From positions 1 to 39,651 of IMG/VR virus record IMGVR_UViG_3300044815_000087: a stretch of DNA of 39,651 nucleotides; one strand, given 5' to 3'. Made by a program: the position numbers and the translations under genes. Below the pieces are notes generated by a model. The model was not told the DNA's origin, made no database searches, and saw only the letters and a program-made list of their open reading frames with translations. This DNA is from a virus. Below are positions 23,426 through 30,062 of this stretch, in pieces (position 1 is the first letter of the stretch; each line of letters begins with the position of its first letter).

Positions 23426-23664
23426 TGCGTGGTCCTTTCGTGGGTGTTGCAGATCTGGCGTACGCGTTCCCCGGTCAACAGGCCGTTCGGGGCACCGCCA
23501 ACTGCTTCGGCGACGGCACGGTGCGTCATGCCGCTGGCGACCGCTGCGCGGATCAGGTCGTCGCGCCAGCCCTGTAGGGCGCGCTCTTCGAGCGCCGTCT
23601 GTATAAGCCGTTGGCGAGCCTTGCGCCATGCTTCCGTCTTGGCCGTGAGTTCTTCGGGGGTCAC
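23422..23664 (-). CDS. Small HTH DNA-binding protein
   Basis: 80 residues from a GTG at 23664 that overlaps the upstream stop (GTGA). The N-terminus is a charged helix. Residues about 40-72 (RDDLIRAAVASGMTHRAVAEAVGG followed by GERVRQIC) read as a helix-turn-helix of the sigma-region-4 or resolvase type. Probably a regulator. The target is unknown. Confidence 0.6.
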   Translation of the reverse strand: MTPEELTAKTEAWRKARQRLIQTALEERALQGWRDDLIRAAVASGMTHRAVAEAVGGAPNGLLTGERVRQICNTHERTTQ

Positions 23665-23870
23665 GCGGCAGCCTTTTGCGCCTGGCGCTTCAGACGCTCC
23701 GCCATGCTCGCGCGCACGTGTTTGCAGACCACGGTCGCGGGGCACGTGCAATGCCACTCCCCCTCGTTCTCAATCACGAAGTAGACGCTCCGGCCGGTGC
23801 TTGACACGACGGGCTGGACGTAGGGGTTTTCGAGGGGTGGCAGGAGAAACGGGGGGCTCGTGGTGGTCAC
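23661..23870 (-). CDS. Small SWIM-type zinc-finger protein
   Basis: 69 residues. The core has a beta hairpin (SVYFVIENEGEWHCTC) leading into CTCPATVVCKH, which fits the SWIM pattern C-x-C-x(n)-C-x-H, then a basic helix (RASMAERLKRQAQ). SWIM domains bind DNA or proteins and accompany helicases, transposases and recombination factors. Here the domain stands alone. GTG start overlaps the upstream stop. A role in DNA transactions is inferred. Confidence 0.7.
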   Translation of the reverse strand: MTTTSPPFLLPPLENPYVQPVVSSTGRSVYFVIENEGEWHCTCPATVVCKHVRASMAERLKRQAQKAAA

Positions 23871-24079
23871 ATCTGCTCCCAGTACGCAGCATCGGGGGAC
23901 GTGATGTGATCGCCTGACATGTCGTCATCGCTCAGGACGAGCTTTAGTTCCGGACCAGAGCCGTTGTGCTCGACGTAGCGCTCGACCTCCACGCAGCCCA
24001 GCGGGATGGCAAGCTGGGCGTTGATCTCGTTCGCGAGCTTGCGGAACCCCTCGCGAGTCATTCCAATGTTGATTTCCAT
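23867..24079 (-). CDS. Hypothetical protein, first gene of minus unit
   Basis: 70 residues. A helix (TREGFRKLANEINAQLA) then a beta hairpin (CVEVERYVEHNGSGPELKLVLS) and an acidic tail. The ATG at 24079 is seven bases after a near-consensus -10 box and has no ribosome site, so it is probably translated from a leaderless mRNA. Not recognised. Confidence 0.65.
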   Translation of the reverse strand: MEINIGMTREGFRKLANEINAQLAIPLGCVEVERYVEHNGSGPELKLVLSDDDMSGDHITSPDAAYWEQM

Positions 24080-24086
24080 ACCCCGA

Positions 24087-24115
24087 ATTATGCCCTATCC
24101 CCTACCGCTTGTCAA
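24087..24115 (-). promoter_or_regulatory. Strong sigma-70-type promoter, leaderless, minus strand
   Basis: TTGACA (24115-24110), a 17-base spacer, and CATAAT (24092-24087), then seven bases to the ATG at 24079. This is the best match to the housekeeping consensus in the window. Transcription would start at or within a base or two of the start codon. Confidence 0.75.
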
Positions 24116-24120
24116 GCGAC

Positions 24121-24149
24121 TTGCAAACCCGGTAGGAATCTGTCAAACT
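24121..24149 (+). promoter_or_regulatory. Weaker divergent promoter, plus strand
   Basis: TTGCAA (24121-24126), a 17-base spacer and CAAACT (24144-24149) preceded by TGT, then six bases to the ATG at 24156. Match to consensus is modest. An alternative -35 (TTGTCA at 24109) overlaps the -35 of the opposite promoter, so the two directions may compete for polymerase. Confidence 0.4.
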
Positions 24150-24155
24150 GGGGTC

Positions 24156-24425
24156 ATGCCAACCACCAAGACCATCGTCGGGTACCTGTACCGCGGCGAG
24201 TACCACTGCCCCGCCTGCATCGTCGCCGCGGTGTCGCCCTTTCGGGCGAGCTACAAGGAGGACATGGACGCCGAGCGCTTTCTTACTGAACTCGCCGGAC
24301 TTCTCGGCTTCGATCGTGCCCGTGAGCATTCGTTCAGCCACCACGACTTCCCGCACACCATCACCGAAGACTCGCTGGAGTCGCCACGCTCCGTGTGCGA
24401 CTCCTGCGTAACGGAGCTTCGATGA
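24156..24425 (+). CDS. Small zinc-binding-like protein
   Basis: 89 residues. CPAC (about residues 18-21) near the N-terminus and CDSC near the C-terminus form a likely four-cysteine zinc site bringing the ends together. HHDFPHT lies in the middle. The first strand pair (GYLYRGEYHCPAC) resembles a zinc-ribbon knuckle. No ribosome site; the ATG lies six bases after a -10-like box. First gene of the short plus-strand unit. Function unknown. Confidence 0.65.
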   Translation: MPTTKTIVGYLYRGEYHCPACIVAAVSPFRASYKEDMDAERFLTELAGLLGFDRAREHSFSHHDFPHTITEDSLESPRSVCDSCVTELR

Positions 24426-24691
24426 TCGACGAACTCTGGTCGATGAATTGCCCCGCAAGGTATGCGGAACTACCCGAGCGATACCGCGCAGCCATCGGCT
24501 GGGCTGCTTCGGAGTATCGGGACTGGCGTAAGCGCTTCTGCCTGTCCTTTGAGGAGCACGCTAAGGCGCGACCGGAAGACTTCAGCGCGCAGGCATGGGC
24601 GGCGCTCTACGATGCGCCGTTCGGACGACAGGACTGGAATCGCTACGTGGCGCGCATCCACCGTGCCTACAACACCGGCATGCTCTCATGA
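24422..24691 (+). CDS. Hypothetical helical protein
   Basis: 89 residues, Trp/Tyr/Arg-rich and helical (RYRAAIGWAASEYRDWRKRF, QAWAALYDAPFGRQDW). ATG overlaps the upstream stop (ATGA). Not recognised. Confidence 0.65.
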   Translation: MIDELWSMNCPARYAELPERYRAAIGWAASEYRDWRKRFCLSFEEHAKARPEDFSAQAWAALYDAPFGRQDWNRYVARIHRAYNTGMLS

Positions 24692-24780
24692 ACTATTCGC
24701 CTGCCTTGTTTCTTCTCGCCTGCCTTGCGGGGTTCGAGATCCTGGTGTTCGGGCTTCTCGCATACGGGCTCAGCCACTAA
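24688..24780 (+). CDS. Tiny single-span membrane protein
   Basis: 30 residues, nearly all one hydrophobic segment (ALFLLACLAGFEILVFGLLA). Start overlaps the upstream stop (ATGA). Such peptides in phages can be lysis or membrane-stress effectors, but nothing specific is visible here. Confidence 0.5.
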   Translation: MNYSPALFLLACLAGFEILVFGLLAYGLSH

Positions 24781-24800
24781 TGCACGACGGAAAGGCATCA

Positions 24801-25040
24801 ATGACAGACGCGACGAGTGTTCGGCGTGGCCGCGGCTTTCCTTTGGAAGAGGCCGCTCGCCTTCTACGTGATGGCGTCTACCTCCCGAACTACCCGATCG
24901 AACTCATCGCCGCGGCTTGGCAGCTCAACTTCGAACAGCTCCGCGCGACTAGAAGCAGGCAGACAGCAGCAGGCTTGCGCCCTTCTGACGCAGACGGCCT
25001 CGCACCGGGTGCCAGCCAGACGGGGAAGGACAACGGCTGA
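24801..25040 (+). CDS. Hypothetical protein
   Basis: 79 residues from the ATG at 24801, which has GGAAAGG five bases upstream. An in-frame ATG at 24780 overlapping the previous stop is the alternative. The helical core EEAARLLRDGVYLPNYPIELI and WQLNFEQLRATRSR could be a small DNA-binding fold. The C-terminus is disordered. Last gene before a structured gene-free stretch. Confidence 0.6.
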   Translation: MTDATSVRRGRGFPLEEAARLLRDGVYLPNYPIELIAAAWQLNFEQLRATRSRQTAAGLRPSDADGLAPGASQTGKDNG

Positions 25041-25414
25041 TCGGAGGCGCACTGCCCCCCGGCGAAGGGGAGACAGTAACGCTGACAGCCATCCGGTCTA
25101 AGGAATCCGTGTGTCGTCGGCCCGGGAACTCAAACGCGGCCAGATACCAGCTTCCTCCGCTCGTTCCCGTCTGCCCACCACAAGGCCGCGCAGAGTCCGC
25201 TGCGTTTGAGGTCGCCTACGGGGCGGCCGTGGTCTGGACTATCAAGACGCGTCGGGGCGTGACGCGTCTCTGGGGTGTTAGCTGGGTCCCGTGCACACGC
25301 TAGCTCCCGGGACAGGAGGACTGGTGCTACTCTGTCGCCACCGTCAAGTGTTTGAAACGGGGTCTCCAGCCGGGGGCCCCGTTTCGCGTTCCGGGCAGCA
25401 TACCGGACGACGAG
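25041..25414. other. Structured gene-free region between convergent units
   Basis: 374 bases with no convincing reading frame on either strand. It holds nested and adjacent inverted repeats. CTCAAACGC (25129-25137) pairs with GCGTTTGAG (25202-25210), with GGCC (25138-25141) and GGCC (25184-25187) inside. AGACGCGTC pairs with GACGCGTCT (25245-25253 and 25261-25269). GTCCCG pairs with CGGGAC near 25290-25315. The terminator-like hairpin at 25354-25385 ends it. A TG-C-TACTCT box near 25325-25333 could be a plus-strand promoter for a very short RNA. A 3' untranslated region or a non-coding RNA fits. Confidence 0.5.
25354..25385. terminator. Hairpin between convergent transcription units
   Basis: GAAACGGGG and CCCCGTTTC form nine perfect pairs around a GC-rich 14-base loop. 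It sits between the end of the plus-strand genes (25040) and the end of the minus-strand unit (25415). It is therefore well placed to stop both. The T tracts are short (GTTTC), so efficiency is uncertain. Confidence 0.65.
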
Positions 25415-25642
25415 CTAGAACAGCGGGATCTCAAGCTCTAGCTGCTGCTCCGGCGGCGGGTCTTCGGGAGCCACGCCCAGCTTGACCGTGCAACGGCGGC
25501 AGTAGCCCCGGGTCGCCGTGATAGCCACGATCCGGTACCGCTTGCCATCCGGCTCAAGGTGCTCGGGATTCGCGCACACGATCTGCGGTAGCCCCTCGCG
25601 CCACGGCGGGATCCAACCTTCAGCTGTGTAGACGAGTGGCAC
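25415..25642 (-). CDS. Hypothetical protein with cysteine pairs
   Basis: 75 residues from a GTG at 25642; a GTG at 25684 would add 14 and overlap the upstream gene further. It contains IVCANPEHLEPDGKRYRIV and YCRRC, giving three cysteines and a histidine that could form a zinc site, and a Glu/Gln-rich acidic tail. Neither start has a clear ribosome site. Last gene of the 33511 unit. Confidence 0.55.
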   Translation of the reverse strand: MPLVYTAEGWIPPWREGLPQIVCANPEHLEPDGKRYRIVAITATRGYCRRCTVKLGVAPEDPPPEQQLELEIPLF

Positions 25643-25820
25643 GCGCCACCACGCGATCAAGCTCCAGGTGCTCAGCGAACTCACGCTCCGTCAACTCCAA
25701 TTGCGCCTCAACACACGCAAGGCGCTGAGCAAGGATCTCGTTGTCTGTCCGTAGCGCGTGAAGCTGCGCCAACAGGTCCGCTCGCGTTGGGTGGACGCGT
25801 GGCGTCACGTACGCGCTCAC
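25620..25820 (-). CDS. Small coiled-coil protein
   Basis: 66 residues, GTG start overlapping the upstream stop (GTGA). A continuous heptad-like helix runs from about residue 12 to 55 (RADLLAQLHALRTDNEIL, then CVEAQLELTEREFAEHLEL). Possibly an oligomeric accessory protein. Not recognised. Confidence 0.6.
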   Translation of the reverse strand: MSAYVTPRVHPTRADLLAQLHALRTDNEILAQRLACVEAQLELTEREFAEHLELDRVVARATRLHS

Positions 25821-25951
25821 AGGTCCCTCAGCGCATGGTCGCGCGGCGTCCACACCAGCACCCAACCGAACAGTTCGAGCACCCGGTGCCCGCGGCGCCT
25901 GAGCACAGCGGGCCGGGCGTGCCTCGGATCATCACGGCGATGCCAAGTCAT
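25817..25951 (-). CDS. Tiny basic protein
   Basis: 44 residues, rich in His, Arg and Trp (TWHRRDDPRHARPAVLRRRG), with a hydrophobic patch FGWVLVW. ATG at 25951 overlaps the preceding stop. Not recognised. Confidence 0.5.
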   Translation of the reverse strand: MTWHRRDDPRHARPAVLRRRGHRVLELFGWVLVWTPRDHALRDL

Positions 25952-26700
25952 CGCTGCGCCTCCTGCGACGCGCAGTAGCGCACACAGCGCGCCAAGATCT
26001 CGCCATCGCACCACGGGCCCAGGGACGCCAGCACCCGGCTCAGGTTCGGCTCGCGCTTCAACCGGTCCGCCAGTTCCGCGCGATAGGCGAGCCGGCGGGG
26101 CTCCGTTTCCACGATCGCCTCGAAGCGCTCCATCGACACTTCGTCTTTCAGGATGTGGAGGTGCAGGTCATCTTTGCGTGTGCGGCCCTGCCCGGGTTCC
26201 GCGTAGCGCTTCCCGTAAGCCCCCATGAACGGGGCTCGCGCACACCCGTCGATCGCAGCACGAATGCGGATAGCGGCGCGCTCGGCGGCCAGCTCAACGG
26301 CATCGGCACGCATCGCCTTGTCCGGATTCGCCAGGTTCGGATCGTCGTCGGCTTGAATGAGGGCCTTCAGGCGCTTGCGCACACTCTCGCCGCGCTTAGA
26401 ATCGATGTCCACGCAGACCTTTGAATCAGGACCGCGAAGGGTGTTGCGCCAATGGATCAGCAAGCCCTCGATGACGTCATCCAGTCCGTCCACGCGGTTC
26501 TGAATCGTGATCTGCCCTTTCAGCGCACCGATCGTCGCCCGCTTGCCTTTCAGGTCGATCTCAAGCGCGGTCACTTCGGCCAACAATCCTTCCCGTTGGG
26601 CGACAAGCGTGCGGACCTTCCCGACGAGCACGTCATGCGGAAGGTCGCCTAGCCCGTCATCGACCTCGCCCGTGCCTGGGACAAGGTGTAGATCAGGCAC
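25948..26700 (-). CDS. Conserved phage protein with coiled coil and YGKRYAEPG motif
   Basis: 250 residues from the GTG at 26700, which overlaps the upstream stop. Residues about 24-62 form a coiled coil (VRTLVAQREGLLAEVTALEI). The middle is basic and helical with KRGESVRKRLKALIQ. A conserved-looking segment MGAYGKRYAEPGQGRTRKDDL follows at about 170. The C-terminal helical domain ends in RCVRYC. Similar segments occur in actinophage proteins of unknown function. Its location in the recombination block suggests DNA metabolism; this is inference. Confidence 0.6.
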   Translation of the reverse strand: MPDLHLVPGTGEVDDGLGDLPHDVLVGKVRTLVAQREGLLAEVTALEIDLKGKRATIGALKGQITIQNRVDGLDDVIEGLLIHWRNTLRGPDSKVCVDIDSKRGESVRKRLKALIQADDDPNLANPDKAMRADAVELAAERAAIRIRAAIDGCARAPFMGAYGKRYAEPGQGRTRKDDLHLHILKDEVSMERFEAIVETEPRRLAYRAELADRLKREPNLSRVLASLGPWCDGEILARCVRYCASQEAQR

Positions 26701-27031
26701 GTTTGCGCGCCAGCGGGAACAGCTCGCGATGCGGCTCGAAGCTCGTGTGCGCACGCTGATCGACCAGGGACACGTACTCTGAGGCGAGCGCTTCAGGCGG
26801 GGACTCCGGCAGCCGTAGGCCCGCCTCGCAGCACAGCCGCAGTGCCATGTACTGCAGCGCCGGGGCACCCTGCAACCCGCTCTCGCGCACGAGGCGGGAC
26901 AGGATCTCGCGGTGATCGTCACGCTTCACGCGCTCCAGCACACTCCAGGCGGCCGACCATCCACGGATACCGCAGGGCGGTCGCTTGACCTTCGCGTTCT
27001 TGCGGTCGTCGTTATGCGTCCCGGGTTGCAT
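26693..27031 (-). CDS. Hypothetical helical protein
   Basis: 112 residues from the ATG at 27031. A basic N-terminus, then helices RGWSAAWSVLERVKRDDHR and LQGAPALQYMALRLCCEAG. It overlaps the end of the upstream gene by 20 bases and the start of the downstream one (TGA within GTGCCTGA). Not recognised. Confidence 0.6.
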   Translation of the reverse strand: MQPGTHNDDRKNAKVKRPPCGIRGWSAAWSVLERVKRDDHREILSRLVRESGLQGAPALQYMALRLCCEAGLRLPESPPEALASEYVSLVDQRAHTSFEPHRELFPLARKRA

Positions 27032-27410
27032 CAACTGCCTCCAGTGCGGTGAGGATGTCCAATTGCCCGGGAAGTGGATCCGCGGGCTTGAGCTTCTTGG
27101 CGGCCTTGCGTCGCACGGACTCCGGCACTCGCCCTTCGGCCAGCTCCCGACACTCGGCAACGGACAGGTAGATGGAAATGCCGGTTCCCTTCCGCTTGCG
27201 CTGATCCGGGGGGCGTACCGGAGCGTTCGCCGGATCGTGCTGCGCGCGGTAGTTCGCGAGCTTGTGTGCGTCACAACAGAACTTCGCGTCAGGTCGCTTG
27301 TCACGCGGAATGCGCCCCCGGCACCATTTGCACCGCCGCGAAGCCACCTTGTGAGCCTTCAGGGCCGTTTCAAATCCGTTCTCCCGGGATGGGCTGGCGA
27401 TTTCGTCCAT
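27012..27410 (-). CDS. Zinc-finger-containing hypothetical protein
   Basis: 132 residues. CKWCRGRIPRD (about 27-37) and FCCDAHK (about 44-50) form a CxxC plus C-x-x-x-H type zinc site, followed by a helix LANYRAQHD. This resembles the small FCS-type zinc fingers found in phage and mobile-element DNA-binding proteins. The C-terminal half is helical and basic (RRKAAKKLKP). Ribosome site GAGGA lies five bases before the ATG at 27410. Adjacent to an HNH nuclease with a similar finger. Confidence 0.65.
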   Translation of the reverse strand: MDEIASPSRENGFETALKAHKVASRRCKWCRGRIPRDKRPDAKFCCDAHKLANYRAQHDPANAPVRPPDQRKRKGTGISIYLSVAECRELAEGRVPESVRRKAAKKLKPADPLPGQLDILTALEAVDATRDA

Positions 27411-27428
27411 ATGTCCTCTGGTTCCGGC

Positions 27429-27899
27429 TTAGAGGTTTCCTGGCCACGAAATGCGAGTAGCCACAATCCGACGCTGAGCTTCCGCCGCGGCGATGGATTG
27501 GCGCAGCCTTCCGTCCAGCTCCTCGATCTCGTCGTCGTCCCACTTCGGCATGTACAAAACCTTCCAGTACTTCTCACGCAGCCGGGCCTGGATGTGCTCG
27601 CGCTTCTCGGCGAGCGACTGGAAAACGTCAGCCCCGGCGATGCTGTTGCACTGATGGCATGAGGGCACCGTGTTGGGCATCACGGCGAGCATGGCCTGAA
27701 GCTCGCGCGTGCCCTCCATCATGTAGCGGAAGGCGCGTGGCACGACGTGATCTCGCGCTTGGGCGGGCTCTCCGCAGTACTCGCAACGGTCCGCGGCATA
27801 TGAATCGCTCTCGCAGCTCAGCGAGCAGAAACGGCCCTGTCTACGCCCGCCGAGCGGCTGATAGCACCAGATACACGTCCGGTAACGTGAGTCCTGCAT
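27429..27899 (-). CDS. HNH endonuclease with N-terminal zinc finger
   Basis: 156 residues. The N-terminal module CIWCYQPLGGRRQGRFCSLSC (about 9-29) is a zinc finger of the same kind as in its neighbour. The HNH core has CEYCGE, RDHVVPRAF (catalytic D-H), and CHQCNSIAGADVF. A charged C-terminal helix follows. GGAGGT lies six bases before the ATG at 27899. Unlike the structural-region HNH genes, it sits in a plain gap without a duplicated neighbour end. It may be a mobile endonuclease or a packaging or recombination nuclease. Confidence 0.85.
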   Translation of the reverse strand: MQDSRYRTCIWCYQPLGGRRQGRFCSLSCESDSYAADRCEYCGEPAQARDHVVPRAFRYMMEGTRELQAMLAVMPNTVPSCHQCNSIAGADVFQSLAEKREHIQARLREKYWKVLYMPKWDDDEIEELDGRLRQSIAAAEAQRRIVATRISWPGNL

Positions 27900-27919
27900 C
27901 GGGGCACCTCCGATGTCAC

Positions 27920-27967
27920 GGCCCCGACGTCTACAGCGTGCGGGGCCAATCTTTACGTGGCCCCGCA
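27920..27967 (-). promoter_or_regulatory. Mutually exclusive hairpins upstream of an HNH gene
   Basis: On the minus transcript, segment 1 TGCGGGGCCA (27967-27958) pairs perfectly over ten bases with segment 2 TGGCCCCGCA (27948-27939). Segment 2 can instead pair with segment 3 CGGGGCC (27926-27920), which lies about eight bases before the GGAGGT ribosome site. The two pairings exclude each other. The first lacks a T tract, so a translational or RNA-processing switch is as likely as termination. Confidence 0.5.
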
Positions 27968-27994
27968 TTCTAAACGTTTCACAGGCGTTTCCCC

Positions 27995-28180
27995 TCACGA
28001 GTGCGCCTTCGCGAACACTTCGGCCTTGACGATCGCGTCACGGACCTTCTGCCGGGCCGAACTCAACTCGTGCGATACGCACACGGCGTACGCGGCGTGA
28101 CGCACTGACCAGCGGCTCACGTCACCGTCGCGCATCAGCTCGTCGGCCTCGCGCTGCGTCAACTCCACCACAACCCTCAC
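27995..28180 (-). CDS. Hypothetical small helical protein
   Basis: 61 residues, GTG start overlapping the upstream stop (GTGA). A strand then helices (VVVELTQREADELMRDG, SARQKVRDAIVKAEVFAKA). The strand-helix-helix order weakly recalls a ribbon-helix-helix protein. Not assigned. Confidence 0.6.
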   Translation of the reverse strand: MRVVVELTQREADELMRDGDVSRWSVRHAAYAVCVSHELSSARQKVRDAIVKAEVFAKAHS

Positions 28181-28317
28181 AGCTTCGGCCTCCTGCGAAT
28201 CGTTGCCCGCGGTGCGTCCCGCAACTCGCGACGAGCAGCCTTCGCCTCAAGCCGTGTCGGACGCTCCACCACAACCCGGCCATCAACAACCACCTGCCAC
28301 ACCACGGCGGCGATCAC
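28177..28317 (-). CDS. Tiny basic protein
   Basis: 46 residues from a GTG at 28317 that overlaps the upstream TGA. Two strands (AAVVWQVVVDGRVVVERP) and a basic helix ending RRRPKL. Both ends are stop/start coupled, which is the main support. Function unknown. Confidence 0.5.
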   Translation of the reverse strand: MIAAVVWQVVVDGRVVVERPTRLEAKAARRELRDAPRATIRRRPKL

Positions 28318-28517
28318 AGCGCGTCCATTCGCCCGCGCAACGTCAGCACACCATCGCCCACCTCGCGCGGGTAGCCGTTCATGTCCAGCCAGTGATGTGC
28401 GGTCTCAATCTCGCGGTGCATCTGTCCCGCACGCCAGATCAGCTTGGCCGTGTCGTCGTCCGAATGCTCGCCGTAGGGGTCGACGGCGAGACGTAGGCGT
28501 TCCTCAAAAGCGTCCAT
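28314..28517 (-). CDS. Hypothetical protein
   Basis: 67 residues from the ATG at 28517 (TGATG overlap); a GTG one codon earlier is equally possible. Acidic and helical (DAFEERLRLAVDPYG, TAKLIWRAGQMHREIETAHHW). Not recognised. Confidence 0.6.
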   Translation of the reverse strand: MDAFEERLRLAVDPYGEHSDDDTAKLIWRAGQMHREIETAHHWLDMNGYPREVGDGVLTLRGRMDAL

Positions 28518-28924
28518 CACGCCGCCTTTCGATTCGGCTGAAACCGTGCATCCTGCGGACGCGCCGGCAAATCAAACCCGCGTTTACGCAACCGCGCCAT
28601 CTCCGACCCAAGGCCACCCTTCGTCATCTCAACCCTGGTCGCGATCTCGTTCATGGTCAGGTTCTCCGCCCACAACTCCACGATCCGCTCCGCTCGCTCC
28701 AGCAGGTAACGCTTCTCGGCGAGGGACCTTGCCTTGCAAGCCACGACAGTTCCGCCCGGCGCCCACTTGTGATCGGTGCGGTACTCGGCCAGCACCGCTC
28801 GCAAATCCAGCGGGCCGATCTCGCCGTAACTGGCGCAGCGCACCACGACCTCAGCGATCTTCTCGTCCGTCATCCAGCCGCGAGCCTCGCGAAGCTCTCG
28901 CCTCAACGCCACCTTGCGATCCAT
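28517..28924 (-). CDS. HTH DNA-binding protein
   Basis: 135 residues. The C-terminal half has RAERIVELWAENLTMNEIATRVEMTKGGLGSEMARLRKRG, split as helix, turn and recognition helix, typical of an HTH regulator of the GcrA or sigma-like type. The N-terminal half is helical (LRRELREARGWMTDEKIAEVV). Its start lies within the last 74 bases of the nuclease gene upstream. AAGGA precedes the ATG at a distance of nine bases. Probably a regulator of late or recombination genes; inference. Confidence 0.65.
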   Translation of the reverse strand: MDRKVALRRELREARGWMTDEKIAEVVVRCASYGEIGPLDLRAVLAEYRTDHKWAPGGTVVACKARSLAEKRYLLERAERIVELWAENLTMNEIATRVEMTKGGLGSEMARLRKRGFDLPARPQDARFQPNRKAA

Positions 28925-29405
28925 CGTTTATCGTCCTTCCACCCGGTTCTTTGATAGGTCCCTGGTCCTGCGACGCGTCCCCCGTGGGCGCGTCGCTCGT
29001 TGGGGGGTGACGACGGGGATCGCCACCCCTGGGCGCATCGCTCGTGGATTCCGGCCAAGCGTGCTCCGGAATCCACGCCAAGGGCCTCCGAGCGGGCCAC
29101 CACGCAAGCCACGCCTCAGCACCGCAACGGTTCGCCGCCGCACGCATCGCCTGACGATCCGCTGGCCCGAAATGCTCATACGGTCCCGCAGCCGTCGATT
29201 TGACCTCCACGAGAATCGCTCGCGTCCAGTCAGAGGCGAAGCCGCCGTGTTCCATCCCGTTCGCCGGGACGAACCGCACGGCGAGAATGTCCCCAGCACC
29301 CCCCATATGCCGACGCGAGCCGCACAACCACCCACGCGGCTCAAGCATGTCGCGCATGACCTTCCCCTCACGGTCATTGCCTGCCGAAGATGCGCGGCGC
29401 CTCAT
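28851..29405 (-). CDS. PD-(D/E)xK resolvase-like nuclease
   Basis: 184 residues from the ATG at 29405 (ATGA overlap). The order is an N-terminal helix with E13, RGWLCGSRRHMGGAGDILAV with D39, a strand with VEVKS (E67 and K69), then a helix DRQAMRAAANRCG and closing strand. This is the arrangement of Holliday-junction resolvases of the archaeal Hjc type and of other phage PD-(D/E)xK nucleases, which trim or resolve branched DNA. Residues after about 120 are Pro/Asp/Gly-rich and probably disordered, and they overlap the next gene by 74 bases. Confidence 0.7.
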   Translation of the reverse strand: MRRRASSAGNDREGKVMRDMLEPRGWLCGSRRHMGGAGDILAVRFVPANGMEHGGFASDWTRAILVEVKSTAAGPYEHFGPADRQAMRAAANRCGAEAWLAWWPARRPLAWIPEHAWPESTSDAPRGGDPRRHPPTSDAPTGDASQDQGPIKEPGGRTINDGSQGGVEARASRGSRLDDGREDR

Positions 29406-29509
29406 GGCCTGCGCCTCAACCCGACGACAGACCCGAAGCACGCGCCGATCAGCACGCCCGCGGTGACCAGCATGCCCAGCACCGCCGGAACAGCGATCCA
29501 CGCGCTCAT
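29402..29509 (-). CDS. Tiny single-span membrane protein
   Basis: 35 residues with one hydrophobic stretch (WIAVPAVLGMLVTAGVLIGA) and a basic end (RRRP). Stop and start overlap both neighbours (ATGA). Function unknown. Confidence 0.5.
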   Translation of the reverse strand: MSAWIAVPAVLGMLVTAGVLIGACFGSVVGLRRRP

Positions 29510-29721
29510 GACGGCAGGCTCCCGTCCGCCAATTCGCATGCCGCATCCCTGGACTCCAGGTACACGTCAAGGTTGTGGAACGAGCGTCCGGCCTCGTCGT
29601 CAAACGCGAGACGCAACGTGTTATGCCACCCGGAAGCATCGATGACGCAGCCCGGTGAGCACCCGTCAACCGGCATGAACAGCGGCTTCGACCGAACGAT
29701 CGGCTTGCGGCGAAAGCTCAT
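29506..29721 (-). CDS. Hypothetical protein
   Basis: 71 residues. Short basic N-terminus, then CSPGCVIDASGWHNTLRL and an acidic helix. Coupled at both ends (ATGA). Not recognised. Confidence 0.6.
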   Translation of the reverse strand: MSFRRKPIVRSKPLFMPVDGCSPGCVIDASGWHNTLRLAFDDEAGRSFHNLDVYLESRDAACELADGSLPS

Positions 29722-30062
29722 GCCGCCACCGCCCCAAGCAACGCATCCAGCCGCGCGTCCTTGCCGCGATACACGCGCGCGAGATAGTTGTAGGCTCGGT
29801 CGGAACCCAGCACCTCAGCCGTGAACTCATAAACTGAGTCCGGGAGCATCCACAGCTCGTACGGCTGCGAGCGCGCGTGATGCGACCCGTGACACGTGAA
29901 CGCCACCGGCACAAGATTGCGCTCGTCCGCCAGCAGCTCTTTCAGGGGCGGCAGGGCCCGCGCCCCACGACCGGCGGAACGATGAGCGTTCTTGAGCTCT
30001 TGGGCCGTCAGGCAATGATGCCGGGCGACGACACGCCCGCGGCAACCACAGAAGCAGCTCAC
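29718..30062 (-). CDS. HNH nuclease embedded in the operon
   Basis: 114 residues from a GTG at 30062 (GTGA overlap). The N-terminus is CFCGC with a following RHHCL, and the core continues DERNLVPVAFTCHGSHHA, giving the H-H, N and H-x3-H positions of an HNH nuclease with a structural zinc. A helical C-terminus follows. Because it is stop/start coupled on both sides, it looks like a resident DNA-metabolism gene rather than a recent insertion. Confidence 0.78.
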   Translation of the reverse strand: MSCFCGCRGRVVARHHCLTAQELKNAHRSAGRGARALPPLKELLADERNLVPVAFTCHGSHHARSQPYELWMLPDSVYEFTAEVLGSDRAYNYLARVYRGKDARLDALLGAVAA

